From the NCBI GenBank assembly GCA_927797885.1, contig OV696605.1:3013157-3077156 (forward strand): a stretch of DNA of 64,000 nt, written 5' to 3'. Shown here one piece after another: positions 9,201 to 16,240 of this stretch. The position numbers and the translations under genes were made by a program. This DNA is from Gloeomargaritales cyanobacterium VI4D9. GTDB taxonomy: Bacteria > Cyanobacteriota > Cyanobacteriia > Gloeomargaritales > Gloeomargaritaceae. Positions within the stretch are counted from its first letter, which is position 1, and each line of letters starts with the position of its first letter. The notes under the pieces were generated by a model. The model was not told where the DNA came from and ran no database searches. It saw only the letters and a list, made by a program, of their open reading frames with translations.

Positions 9201-9980
9201 TTACAGGGCGTAATGGGGAGCCAGCGGTCGTTGCCGCCACCAGGTATCCGTGTTGATAAACCCCCGCACCACCTCCTCGTTCGCCGTGCGACAGGGGTCA
9301 TCAGCCGCCGGTTCCGGGGAACGCCACACCGTCAATTGGATGGGTTGCGGTCGGTACACCGTATCCGGGTGCAGGACATGGGGGCAGTTGGCAATCACCA
9401 CCAGCACATTCATTTCCGCCCGCAAATCCACATAAGCACCGGGTTTAGCCGCCCCGGCATCGTACTGCAAATCCCCCGTCGGTGTCACCGTCACCCGGCT
9501 AAAGAAATTCACATTCGGCATCAAATCCCGGCGGGACATCCCCCACTTGCCCAACGCCCGCAGAAACTGATCCTGGGCACTGTGAAAATCCTGGCGACCC
9601 TGAATCTCCGTGCCCGTGCCCCCATGCCCGTACTTGGCTCGATTGGTCGCCGCCGTACTGCAACCGCAGATCAGGTCATGACCGTTGGACGTATCCGCCG
9701 TGATGGAAAACAAAATCCGCCCCATATCCGAGTACAGCACCATCCCCTGGCGCAAAAAGGCGTTGAACTGGATTTTGGCTGTATCCGCCACATTCAAGCG
9801 CTCCATCGGGCGGTCAGCGTTATAGCCAATCATCGCCACTCCCTGCGACCCCCCCAAATCCGTAATCCGCAGGGTCTGCCAGCGGGGAATTACCCCATGC
9901 CAATAGCCTCCCCCCGGCACCTTCTCCGACCAAACCACCAATTCCGGGCGAATGTCCGTTTCTGCCACCGTTGCCACCAT
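9201..9980 (-). CDS. cgdA: Carboxyguanidine deiminase subunit (DUF1989, urea carboxylase-associated protein type 1)
   Basis: This 259-residue DUF1989 protein is paralogous to the next gene. It shows WSEKVPGGGYWHGVIPRW, GGSQGVAMIGYNADRP, TADTSNGHDLICGCSTAATN, NVNFFSRVTV and YVDLRAEMNVLVVIANCPH. It lacks the GGAC of its partner but keeps His-Asp and Cys residues, fitting an unequal heteromeric enzyme. Start 9980 is decided by a strong AAGGAGGT site with good spacing; the longer frame starting near 10010 would begin before this site. It is the first gene of the minus-strand operon and lies 83 bp downstream of the guanidine-I riboswitch, which should induce it when guanidine is present. Confidence 0.85.
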   Translation of the reverse strand: MVATVAETDIRPELVVWSEKVPGGGYWHGVIPRWQTLRITDLGGSQGVAMIGYNADRPMERLNVADTAKIQFNAFLRQGMVLYSDMGRILFSITADTSNGHDLICGCSTAATNRAKYGHGGTGTEIQGRQDFHSAQDQFLRALGKWGMSRRDLMPNVNFFSRVTVTPTGDLQYDAGAAKPGAYVDLRAEMNVLVVIANCPHVLHPDTVYRPQPIQLTVWRSPEPAADDPCRTANEEVVRGFINTDTWWRQRPLAPHYAL

Positions 9981-10062
9981 GACGCCTACCTCCTTGACTG
10001 GGTTACTCAACGACGAAGCCCCGGAGATAACGCAACTTAGCCTGTCTCTCAGACTAATCGCA

Positions 10063-10178
10063 CGACCTCCCGGGCTTTTATCCCGCCGTGTAACCGCACC
10101 CGCCAGGGCAACGGTCTGCCTCTCTCGGACCAGCCGCAGTAGTTTGTCCCACTGCCGGAACCCTAGAAGCTCTCCTGT
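10063..10178 (-). promoter_or_regulatory. Guanidine-I (ykkC) riboswitch
   Basis: Read on the minus strand, the three hallmark conserved blocks of the ykkC RNA occur in the right order. They are TCTAGGGTTCCG (10156-10167), CTGGTCCGAGAGA (10121-10133) and ACACGGCGGGATAAAAGCCC followed by GGGAG (10067-10091). The blocks are joined by segments that can pair. The riboswitch binds free guanidinium and normally turns genes on. I see no clear intrinsic terminator between it and cgdA, so control may act on translation or through an unrecognised terminator. Confidence 0.93.
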
Positions 10179-10307
10179 TGGCTCATAACCCTATCCTAAT
10201 CCTCCCCCTGTAAAAAACAGTTACTTTTGCTACTTTTTACAAAAATTTACAATCTTTTTCTTGGGGATTGTTCCTATGTATGCCCACAGATTTCTGTCCG
10301 CAAAAGT

Positions 10308-10321
10308 GTATCTTAAGATAC
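10308..10321 (+). promoter_or_regulatory. NtcA-binding site upstream of the ABC transporter
   Basis: GTATCTTAAGATAC is a perfect 14-bp palindrome and an exact GTA-N8-TAC NtcA box. NtcA is the global nitrogen regulator of cyanobacteria and activates from boxes centred near -41. A -10 element is expected about 20-24 nt downstream; only a weak candidate (GATGCT, 10346-10351 region) is seen. The location 130 bp before the substrate-binding-protein gene fits activation of guanidine uptake under nitrogen limitation. Confidence 0.7.
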
Positions 10322-10452
10322 TGTTTTCCCTGATTTGCTTTGGGGATGCTGAAGCAGTACCGGAAGCGTCGGTATCGGGGGTAAAATCATCAGGATTTCC
10401 CAGACGCTTTGCTGGTGATAAATGGTTCGTTTTTCGGGAGTTTACGGGTGGC
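10322..10452 (+). other. Unassigned structured 5' leader of the transporter operon
   Basis: This non-coding stretch can form two overlapping stems. One pairs TACCG (10358-10362) with CGGTA (10370-10374). The other pairs AGCGTC (10365-10370) with GACGCT (10403-10408). They share bases, so they exclude one another. It matches no riboswitch class that I can recognise, and it is not a second ykkC RNA. An upstream reading-frame extension exists here (ATG 10276) but has no ribosome-binding site or signal-peptide logic. Confidence 0.3.
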
Positions 10453-11514
10453 ATGAAATGGAAATCTCACGCTTGGAATGGGTTGTTTTTTGTGTTGGCA
10501 ATGATGCTAGCCGTCAGTTGTGTCAGCCCTACGGCAGAGAATCAAGCTCCCATCGTACGCCTGGGTTTTAGTGCCTGGCCGGGCTGGTTCCCCTGGCAGG
10601 TCGCCCAGGAAAAAGGAATTTTTACCGCCCAAAATGTGCAGGTAGATTTGAAGTGGTTTGATAGCTATTTGGATTCCATTAATGCTCTAACGGCACAACA
10701 GTTGGATGCCAATTCCCAGACCCTTAATGACACCATTAGCGCCGTAGCCGGTGGTGCGGATCAGGTGATTGTTTTGGTGAATGATAATTCGACGGGAAAT
10801 GACAAAATCATCGTCCGGGCAGGCATTAATACCATTGCGGATTTGAAGGGGAAAAAAGTCGCTGCTGAAGAGGGCACGGTGGATCATTTTCTCCTGCTGT
10901 TGGGCATGGAACAAGCGGGATTAAAACCCTCGGATATTACCTTTGTGCCCTTGGAAACCGGGAAAGCCGCCACCGCCTTTGTCGCCGGACAGGTGGATGC
11001 GGTGGGGGTGTTTGCGCCGTTTACCACCCAAGCCTTGAAACGTCCGGGCAGTAAGGAATTATTCAGTTCCAAGGATTTTCCGGGGGCGATTTCTGACCAT
11101 TTGGTATTTACCCGGAGCTTTGTGAATGAGCATCCCGAACAGGTGCAGGCGCTGGTGGATGCCTGGTTTGCGACGACGAAATTTCTGGAAACCAATCCCG
11201 AGGAAGCCACTGCCATTATGGCGAAAAAAGCCAATGTTTCGGTGGAAGAATACAAGCAATATGCAGGCGGCACCCGCATTTTTACAGTGCAGGAAAATAT
11301 CACTGCTTTTCAACCTGGCAATGATATGTCCTCGTTGCCTTTTGCCGCTAAGAAAATCAGTGCCTTTTTAACACAAGTCGGTTTAGCCAAAACGCAACCG
11401 GATTTAAGCAAATTGTTCGACGACCGATTTGTGAAAGCCCATGCCCAAGCCCAAATGTCCCCCGTTCCAGTCACTTCCCATGACCGATCCAGCCCGTTCC
11501 CAGCGCATTCGTGA
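10453..11514 (+). CDS. ABC transporter substrate-binding lipoprotein, probably for guanidine
   Basis: This 353-residue NMT1/TauA-like periplasmic binding protein starts with a signal peptide and a probable lipobox (LAVSC, Cys near residue 23). The mature part opens with VRLGFSAWPGWFPWQVAQEKG, typical of the nitrate/sulfonate/bicarbonate-type family. DLKGKKVAAEEGTVDHF and GQVDAVGVFAPFT follow, also typical of that family. ATG 10453 is chosen because it gives the signal peptide at residue 1. The permease gene overlaps its 3' end by 35 nt. Substrate guanidine is inferred from the divergent riboswitch-controlled operon and the allophanate hydrolase downstream; a sulfonate, urea or related nitrogen compound would be the alternative. 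Confidence 0.85.
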   Translation: MKWKSHAWNGLFFVLAMMLAVSCVSPTAENQAPIVRLGFSAWPGWFPWQVAQEKGIFTAQNVQVDLKWFDSYLDSINALTAQQLDANSQTLNDTISAVAGGADQVIVLVNDNSTGNDKIIVRAGINTIADLKGKKVAAEEGTVDHFLLLLGMEQAGLKPSDITFVPLETGKAATAFVAGQVDAVGVFAPFTTQALKRPGSKELFSSKDFPGAISDHLVFTRSFVNEHPEQVQALVDAWFATTKFLETNPEEATAIMAKKANVSVEEYKQYAGGTRIFTVQENITAFQPGNDMSSLPFAAKKISAFLTQVGLAKTQPDLSKLFDDRFVKAHAQAQMSPVPVTSHDRSSPFPAHS

Positions 11515-12328
11515 CCAGTTACAGCCCCGGCGACTGCGCCCGTCGGTATTTTGGCGGCTGGCTGAGGACATTCCCCCCCGGTTGTACTGGCGGTTGGTGA
11601 CCCTCTCGATCCTGTTTCCCCTGGCGGTGTGGGGGTTGGTGACCTGGGTGGGGGCGGTTGACCCGACGTTTTTGCCCTCGCCGGGACAGGTGGTGCAGGC
11701 GGCGATTCGGCTGGGGCGTTCGGGGGAATTGTGGCAGGATACCTGGGCAAGTGTGGGGCGCATCGGGGTCGGGTTTACCCTCTCGGCGTTGGTGGCGATT
11801 CCGGTGGGATTGTTGATGGGAAGTTTTGCCAGTGTGCGGGCGTTGTTGGAACCCTTGTTTGGGTTGATGCGCTATATGCCTGCTCCGGCGTTTATTCCCC
11901 TCTTGATTTTGTATCAGGGGGTGGGGGAAGCACCGAAAGTAACGCTGATTTTTATTGGCACGTTTTTCTTCAATGCGTTGATGGTCATGGATACGGTGAA
12001 ATTTGTGCCGAAGGAGTTAATTGAAACGACTTATATGCTAGGAGGAAATCGGGTGGCAACGGTGATGCAAGTGATTTTTCCCCATGTGTTGCCGGGGGTT
12101 TTGGATGCCTGTCGGATCAATTTGGCGGCGGCTTGGCAGTTGGTGATTGTGGCGGAATTAGTGGCGGCAACGGAGGGGTTGGGGCGGCGCATTAGTTTGG
12201 CGGGAAGATTTTTACGGACGGATGAAATTTTTGTGGGGATTATCGTGATTGGACTAATCGGGTTGGGGTTGGATTTGTTGTTTCAATATCTGGTGCGGTT
12301 GACCTGTCCTTGGGCGGATGCCAAATGA
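11480..12328 (+). CDS. ABC transporter permease (SsuC/TauC family)
   Basis: This 282-residue protein has about six hydrophobic segments and the EAA loop that docks on the ATPase (ETTYMLGGNRVATVMQVIFP, then HVLPGVLDACR). It is a single permease of the nitrate/taurine type, expected to act as a homodimer. The preferred start is ATG 11480 (MTDPARS), which overlaps the upstream gene; an earlier ATG at 11441 in the same frame would overlap more and lacks a site. Its stop overlaps a possible ATG of the ATPase gene (ATGA at 12325). Confidence 0.87.
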   Translation: MTDPARSQRIRDQLQPRRLRPSVFWRLAEDIPPRLYWRLVTLSILFPLAVWGLVTWVGAVDPTFLPSPGQVVQAAIRLGRSGELWQDTWASVGRIGVGFTLSALVAIPVGLLMGSFASVRALLEPLFGLMRYMPAPAFIPLLILYQGVGEAPKVTLIFIGTFFFNALMVMDTVKFVPKELIETTYMLGGNRVATVMQVIFPHVLPGVLDACRINLAAAWQLVIVAELVAATEGLGRRISLAGRFLRTDEIFVGIIVIGLIGLGLDLLFQYLVRLTCPWADAK

Positions 12329-12360
12329 GTTTTTTCGATTACCAATTGGGAGGTTCATTC

Positions 12361-13155
12361 ATGTTTTTACAGGTGCGACAGTTGAGCAAACATTTCCCGA
12401 CCAAGCGGGGCACATTGGTGGCGCTGGAGGATATTAATTTCTCTGTGGCTGCTGGGGAGTTTGTCTGTGCGGTGGGGGCTTCGGGTTCTGGTAAATCTAC
12501 TCTCCTGCGGCAGATTGCGGGGTTGGATCAGCCGACGTGTGGGGGGGTGTGGATTGATGGACAGCGGGTGACGGGTCCAGGGGCGGATCGGGGGATCGTC
12601 TTTCAGCATTACAGTTTGTACCCCTGGATGACGGTACAGGAGAATGTGGAGTTTGGCTTAAAATTGCACGGGATTCCCCCCCGGGTGCGGCGGGAACAGG
12701 CGCAGTACTACCTGGAGGTGGTGGGATTGACGGCGTTTGCCCAGGCGTTGCCCCGGCAGTTGTCTGGAGGGATGAAACAGCGGGTGGCGATTGCCCGGGC
12801 GTTGGCGGCGGAACCCCGGATTTTATTGCTCGATGAACCCTTTGGGGCGTTGGATTTGCACACCCGGGAAACCATGCACGAATTTATGGTGCAATTGTGG
12901 CAACGCACCCGTTTGACCGTGTTTATGATCACCCACGATGTGGAGGAGGCGGTATTTTTGGCGAATCGGATTTTGGCGTTGAGCGCTCACCCGGGGCGCA
13001 TCTGTCGGGAGATGCAGGTGGAATTGCCGGATCGGAGTTTGGGGGTGATGGCAATCAAACGCCATCCGGCTTTTCATGACTACCGGGATGAATTGGTGCG
13101 GCTGTTGCGGCAACAGGGACGGGCGGATGCGCCTACCCCGGCGTTGGTGGCATAG
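12361..13155 (+). CDS. ABC transporter ATP-binding protein (SsuB/TauB family)
   Basis: The 264-residue ATPase has Walker A GASGSGKST, Q-loop IVFQHYSLYPWM, signature LSGGMKQRVAIARAL, Walker B ILLLDEPFGALD and switch His MITHDVEEAVF. Start 12361 is set by a GGAGG nine bases upstream; ATG 12325 would add 12 residues not conserved in the family. It completes a one-permease, one-ATPase importer with the two preceding genes. The next gene (atzF) follows after 219 bp, so a separate promoter there is possible. Confidence 0.9.
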   Translation: MFLQVRQLSKHFPTKRGTLVALEDINFSVAAGEFVCAVGASGSGKSTLLRQIAGLDQPTCGGVWIDGQRVTGPGADRGIVFQHYSLYPWMTVQENVEFGLKLHGIPPRVRREQAQYYLEVVGLTAFAQALPRQLSGGMKQRVAIARALAAEPRILLLDEPFGALDLHTRETMHEFMVQLWQRTRLTVFMITHDVEEAVFLANRILALSAHPGRICREMQVELPDRSLGVMAIKRHPAFHDYRDELVRLLRQQGRADAPTPALVA

Positions 13156-13374
13156 GGTCATCCTTCCAGGTCAGAAGTGTGGAACCCTGCAACAAAAGTT
13201 CATAAATTTGAGGCAGGTACAACGCTTTATGATGACAAATCTTTTCGTTATCAATGAGAATCTGGCTCTCAAATGGTAATGGTTTTCGTTGTCAGACTAG
13301 ATGCACATTCTGGCACAAACCTTCAAAATCTCCTCAAAATCTTAGGATTCGACACTTCTGCTTCTAAGTGACTT

Positions 13375-14754
13375 ATGATCTCAAGCCTCGATTTGCCATC
13401 CTTGCGTCAGGCGTACAGCACGGGGCAGGTGACCCCGGTTGACGTTGTCGAAACGGTGTACGAACGGATTGAACGCTATGCTGACCCGGCGGTGTGGATT
13501 TATTTGGCGCCCAAGGAGGAGAGTTTACGGCGGGCGCAGGCGTTGACCCCAACCGAACCGAGCCAGTTGCCCCTGTACGGCATTCCCTTTGCCATCAAGG
13601 ACAATATGGATTGGGCGGGGGTGCCCACGACGGCGGGGTGTCCCAGTTTTGCCTATGCGCCCCAACAGTCGGCGACGGTGGTGAACCGGTTAATCTTCGC
13701 CGGGGCAATCCCCATCGGGAAAACCAATTTGGATCAGTTTGCGACGGGGTTGGTGGGCACCCGTTCTCCCTACGGCATTTGCCGCAATCCCTTTCACCCG
13801 GAGTACATTCCGGGGGGGTCGAGTTCCGGGTCGGCGGTGGCGGTGGCGGCGGGGCTGGTGAGTTTTAGTTTGGGGACGGATACGGCGGGGTCGGGGCGGG
13901 TGCCAGCGGCGTTTAACCAGATCGTGGGTTTGAAACCGACCCGGGGTTATCTCAGTACCCAGGGGGTGGTGCCCGCCGTGCGGAGTCTGGATTGTGTGTC
14001 CATCTTTGCCCTCACCTGCCGGGATGTCCAGGCGATTCTCCGGGTAGCCGCTGGGTTTGACCCGCTTGACCCCTTTTCCCGGTCGCCCCAGTGGACGGAT
14101 CAACCGCCGGGTCTGCGGGTGGGGGTGCCGCCGAGGGAACAGTTGGAATTTTTTGGGAATCAGGCGGCGGCAGAAAATTATCAGCAGGCGTTGACCCGGC
14201 TGGCAGGGTTGGGGTGTACCTTGGTCACGGTGGATGTTATGCCCTTTTTGACAGCGGGTGACTTATTGTATGAGGGGGCGTGGTTAGCGGAGCGGACGGC
14301 GGCGGTGGGGGAATTTCTCCGCCAGACTCAGACCGGGGTTGACCCGGTGGTGCGGCAAATTATCCTGGCAGGTGAGGCGATTTCCGGGGTGCGGGTGTTC
14401 CAGGATATGTACCGTTTGGCGGCGCTGAAACGGAAAACGGAAATGCAATGGGCGCAGATGGATATGCTGGTTCTGCCCACCACGGGGACGATTTACCGGA
14501 TAGCGGAAGTGCTAGCTGAACCCATCGCCCTGAATCGCCATTTGGGACGGTACACCAACTTTGTGAATTTACTCGACCTGTGTGCCTTGGCAGTACCGAG
14601 CGGCAGGCAACCCAACGGTCTCCCGACCGGCATCACCCTCATGGCTCCGGCGGGGTGGGATCAATGGCTGTGCCACTGGGGGCAACGGTATCAAGCGGCG
14701 TTGGGGGAAATGTTAGGAGCGACTGCAATGGCTGAGCAGGAGGTGTCCCCATGA
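13375..14754 (+). CDS. atzF: Allophanate hydrolase, amidase domain only
   Basis: This 459-residue amidase-signature enzyme hydrolyses allophanate. The Ser-cisSer-Lys triad context is visible: FAIKDNMDWAGVPTTAGCPS (Lys), PGGSSSGSAVAVAAGLVSF (cis-Ser), and GTDTAGSGRVPAAFNQIVG (nucleophile Ser). Full-length AtzF or DUR1,2-type hydrolases carry an extra C-terminal domain of about 130-150 residues; here that domain is a separate downstream gene, overlapping by ATGA (14751). The protein finishes the guanidine route: carboxyguanidine, allophanate, then CO2 and ammonia. Its last third (from 14109) is duplicated at 18125. It could in principle serve a urea amidolyase route instead. Confidence 0.9.
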   Translation: MISSLDLPSLRQAYSTGQVTPVDVVETVYERIERYADPAVWIYLAPKEESLRRAQALTPTEPSQLPLYGIPFAIKDNMDWAGVPTTAGCPSFAYAPQQSATVVNRLIFAGAIPIGKTNLDQFATGLVGTRSPYGICRNPFHPEYIPGGSSSGSAVAVAAGLVSFSLGTDTAGSGRVPAAFNQIVGLKPTRGYLSTQGVVPAVRSLDCVSIFALTCRDVQAILRVAAGFDPLDPFSRSPQWTDQPPGLRVGVPPREQLEFFGNQAAAENYQQALTRLAGLGCTLVTVDVMPFLTAGDLLYEGAWLAERTAAVGEFLRQTQTGVDPVVRQIILAGEAISGVRVFQDMYRLAALKRKTEMQWAQMDMLVLPTTGTIYRIAEVLAEPIALNRHLGRYTNFVNLLDLCALAVPSGRQPNGLPTGITLMAPAGWDQWLCHWGQRYQAALGEMLGATAMAEQEVSP

Positions 14755-15850
14755 CCGAACCCTACCGCTTGGCGGTCGTCGGTGCCCATTTGACCGGACA
14801 ACCCCTGAACTATCAACTCCAGGAATTACAGGCTCGGTGCCTGCGTACCTGTACCACCGCACCCCTCTATCGGCTGTACGCCCTTGCCGGTGGGGAGATA
14901 CCCAAACCCGGTCTGGTGCGCCAAGGGGCAGGGCAACCGGGCTATGCCATCGAAGTGGAAGTGTGGGCTTTGTCAGCTACCAGTTTTGGGCACTTTGTGG
15001 CGCAAATTCCCTCACCCTTGGGGATTGGCACGCTGATTTTAGAAGACGGGGAAACGGTCAAGGGCTTTGTGTGTGAGTCGTTTGCGGTGGCGGATGCCCT
15101 GGATATTTCCCATTACGGCGGCTGGCGGGCGTATCTGGCGGCGCAGGCGAGAAAAAATTCCTCAGAACCCCTAGACAAATCCAGAGATTCAGTCTAGTAT
15201 TTTAGATTGTGTCGCTAATCCACTGACCCGGTTGACCCTGGAACAGTGGGAGATACTGCATACCTTGGTAGTAATTTACGGGGGAATGTAAGTCTCGGGG
15301 CGACTGGGATAGAGTTTGGTTTGTGCATGGGTTTACTCCTATCGTGTTTCCTGTTCGGGAAATGCGGTTGAACCTGTGGGATTGATGGCGTTGTGGAGGC
15401 CAGTCGTGGCATTGGGAATCCTGGGAACCAAGTTGGGCATGACCCAGCTTTTTGATGAAACGGGCAAGGCGGTGCCGGTGACGGTGGTGCAGGCGGGGTC
15501 TTGTACGGTGACGCAGTTGAAAACCACCGCCACGGATGGCTACGATGCGGTGCAACTGGGGTTTGGGGTGACCCGGGAAAAGACCCTGAGCAAGCCGGAG
15601 CGGGGACATTTGCAAAAGGCGAACGCCCCGTGGGTGAAGCATCTGCGGGAATACCGGTTGGACAATCCCACCCAGTACCAGGTGGGTCAGCAGATTACGG
15701 TGGCATTGTTCCAGCCGGGGCAACGGGTGGACGTGGTGGGCACCAGCATCGGGCGGGGCTTTGCAGGCTACCAACGGCGGCACCATTTTGGGCGCGGGCC
15801 AATGGCGCACGGTTCCAAAAACCACCGCCAGCCCGGTTCGATTGGGGCGG
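14109..15850. repeat. Duplicated segment R2, copy A (atzF 3' end, C-domain gene, rplC 5' part)
   Basis: About 1742 bp are repeated at 18125-19867, with a near-constant offset of 4016-4017. By eye the rplC part (from about 15200) differs at only a handful of positions, whereas the atzF 3' end carries more substitutions. The breakpoint at 15850/15851 lies inside rplC. Confidence 0.95.
14751..15197 (+). CDS. Stand-alone allophanate hydrolase C-terminal domain (gamma-glutamylcyclotransferase-like fold)
   Basis: This 148-residue protein matches the C-terminal domain of AtzF/DUR1,2 allophanate hydrolase: LAVVGAHLTGQPLNYQL, YRLYALAGGEIPKPGLVR, and SPLGIGTLILEDGETVKGF, ending in ISHYGGWRAYL. In fused enzymes this domain is reported to process the N-carboxycarbamate product of the amidase domain. 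An AGGAGGT site precedes ATG 14751, which overlaps the atzF stop, so the two halves are made together and may form a complex. A second, nearly identical copy is at 18768-19214. Confidence 0.85.
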   Translation: MTEPYRLAVVGAHLTGQPLNYQLQELQARCLRTCTTAPLYRLYALAGGEIPKPGLVRQGAGQPGYAIEVEVWALSATSFGHFVAQIPSPLGIGTLILEDGETVKGFVCESFAVADALDISHYGGWRAYLAAQARKNSSEPLDKSRDSV

Positions 15851-15909
15851 CCATGAATCCCAGCCAAAACAGCGACCAGTACGGGGTTGTGCCGCCAATG
15901 ACCATATGA
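15406..15909 (+). pseudogene. Truncated duplicate of rplC (ribosomal protein L3)
   Basis: It starts with the same GTG, GGAGG site and upstream region as the intact rplC at 19423 and encodes the first 148 residues of L3 (start [15 protein letters not shown]). At 15850 the homology ends abruptly and 19 unrelated residues follow before TGA. The C-terminal third that completes the L3 core is missing. The full promoter region is duplicated, so a truncated L3 could be made; it may equally be silent or unstable. Confidence 0.9.
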
Positions 15910-15986
15910 ATTACCCCCGCCGTGACCACCACGCTGACCACCGGGTAACGACTGTAGTAGGAACGGATGCGCCGGGACAGGGACAT
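15851..15986 (-). pseudogene. 5' part of a small membrane protein gene, cut by the duplication breakpoint
   Basis: Reading from ATG 15986 gives about 45 residues starting MSLSRRIRSYYSRYPVVSVV, followed by a hydrophobic segment. The frame then runs into rplC sequence, so the 3' end is lost. It lies 38 bp downstream of an hli gene on the same strand. In Synechocystis a small LilA gene is cotranscribed with an hli gene; a similar partner is possible here but I could not confirm the identity. Confidence 0.5.
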
Positions 15987-16024
15987 GGGCACACCAAAGG
16001 CAAAGAGTGTGTCTCAATCTTAGC

Positions 16025-16200
16025 CTAGTGAATCAAGCCCAACCACGTCAGCACCCCTTTGTCGGTGACCAACTCAATGACAATTGCCACCACAAAGCCC
16101 ATCCTAGCGGCCGTCCGTTGAGGCGCTCGCTGTAGAGATTAAACCCGAATTTCGGCTCATCCAACTGGGGGGTTTTGCTGGGTTGAGGAACTTGAGTCAT
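16025..16200 (-). pseudogene. High-light-inducible protein (hli) gene with a one-base frameshift
   Basis: From ATG 16200 the frame reads MTQVPQPSKTPQLDEPKFGF and NLYSERLNGR, then breaks. Adding one base near 16113 (GGACGG-CCGCTAGG) restores AARMGFVVAIVIELVTDKGV and a final TWLGLIH with TAG at 16025. ERLNGRAARMGF is the chlorophyll-binding helix motif of HLIPs, which bind pigments in thylakoids under light stress. As read, the gene cannot make a normal product unless the base is a sequencing error. Confidence 0.75.
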
Positions 16201-16240
16201 CGGTTAGCCCTAATCGTGGTTTTGTTATCTAATTGCTGTT

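Noticed and set aside
10202-10235. Possible second NtcA box upstream of cgdA (GTAACTGTTTTTTAC on the minus strand)
   Set aside because: The spacing is GTA-N9-TAC rather than N8 and the arms are not palindromic; too weak to report as a site.
10261-10452. N-terminal extension of the substrate-binding protein from ATG 10261 or 10276
   Set aside because: It would cover the NtcA box and bury the signal peptide; no ribosome-binding site is present.
13156-13374. A riboswitch or NtcA box upstream of atzF
   Set aside because: No conserved ykkC blocks and only a half match (GTA-N8-TAT); nothing convincing in this 219-bp gap.
15202-16017. 271-codon open frame on the minus strand
   Set aside because: It is antisense to rplC codons, low-complexity in His/Arg/Pro, and crosses the duplication breakpoint; its twin at 19219-19572 is also antisense to rplC.
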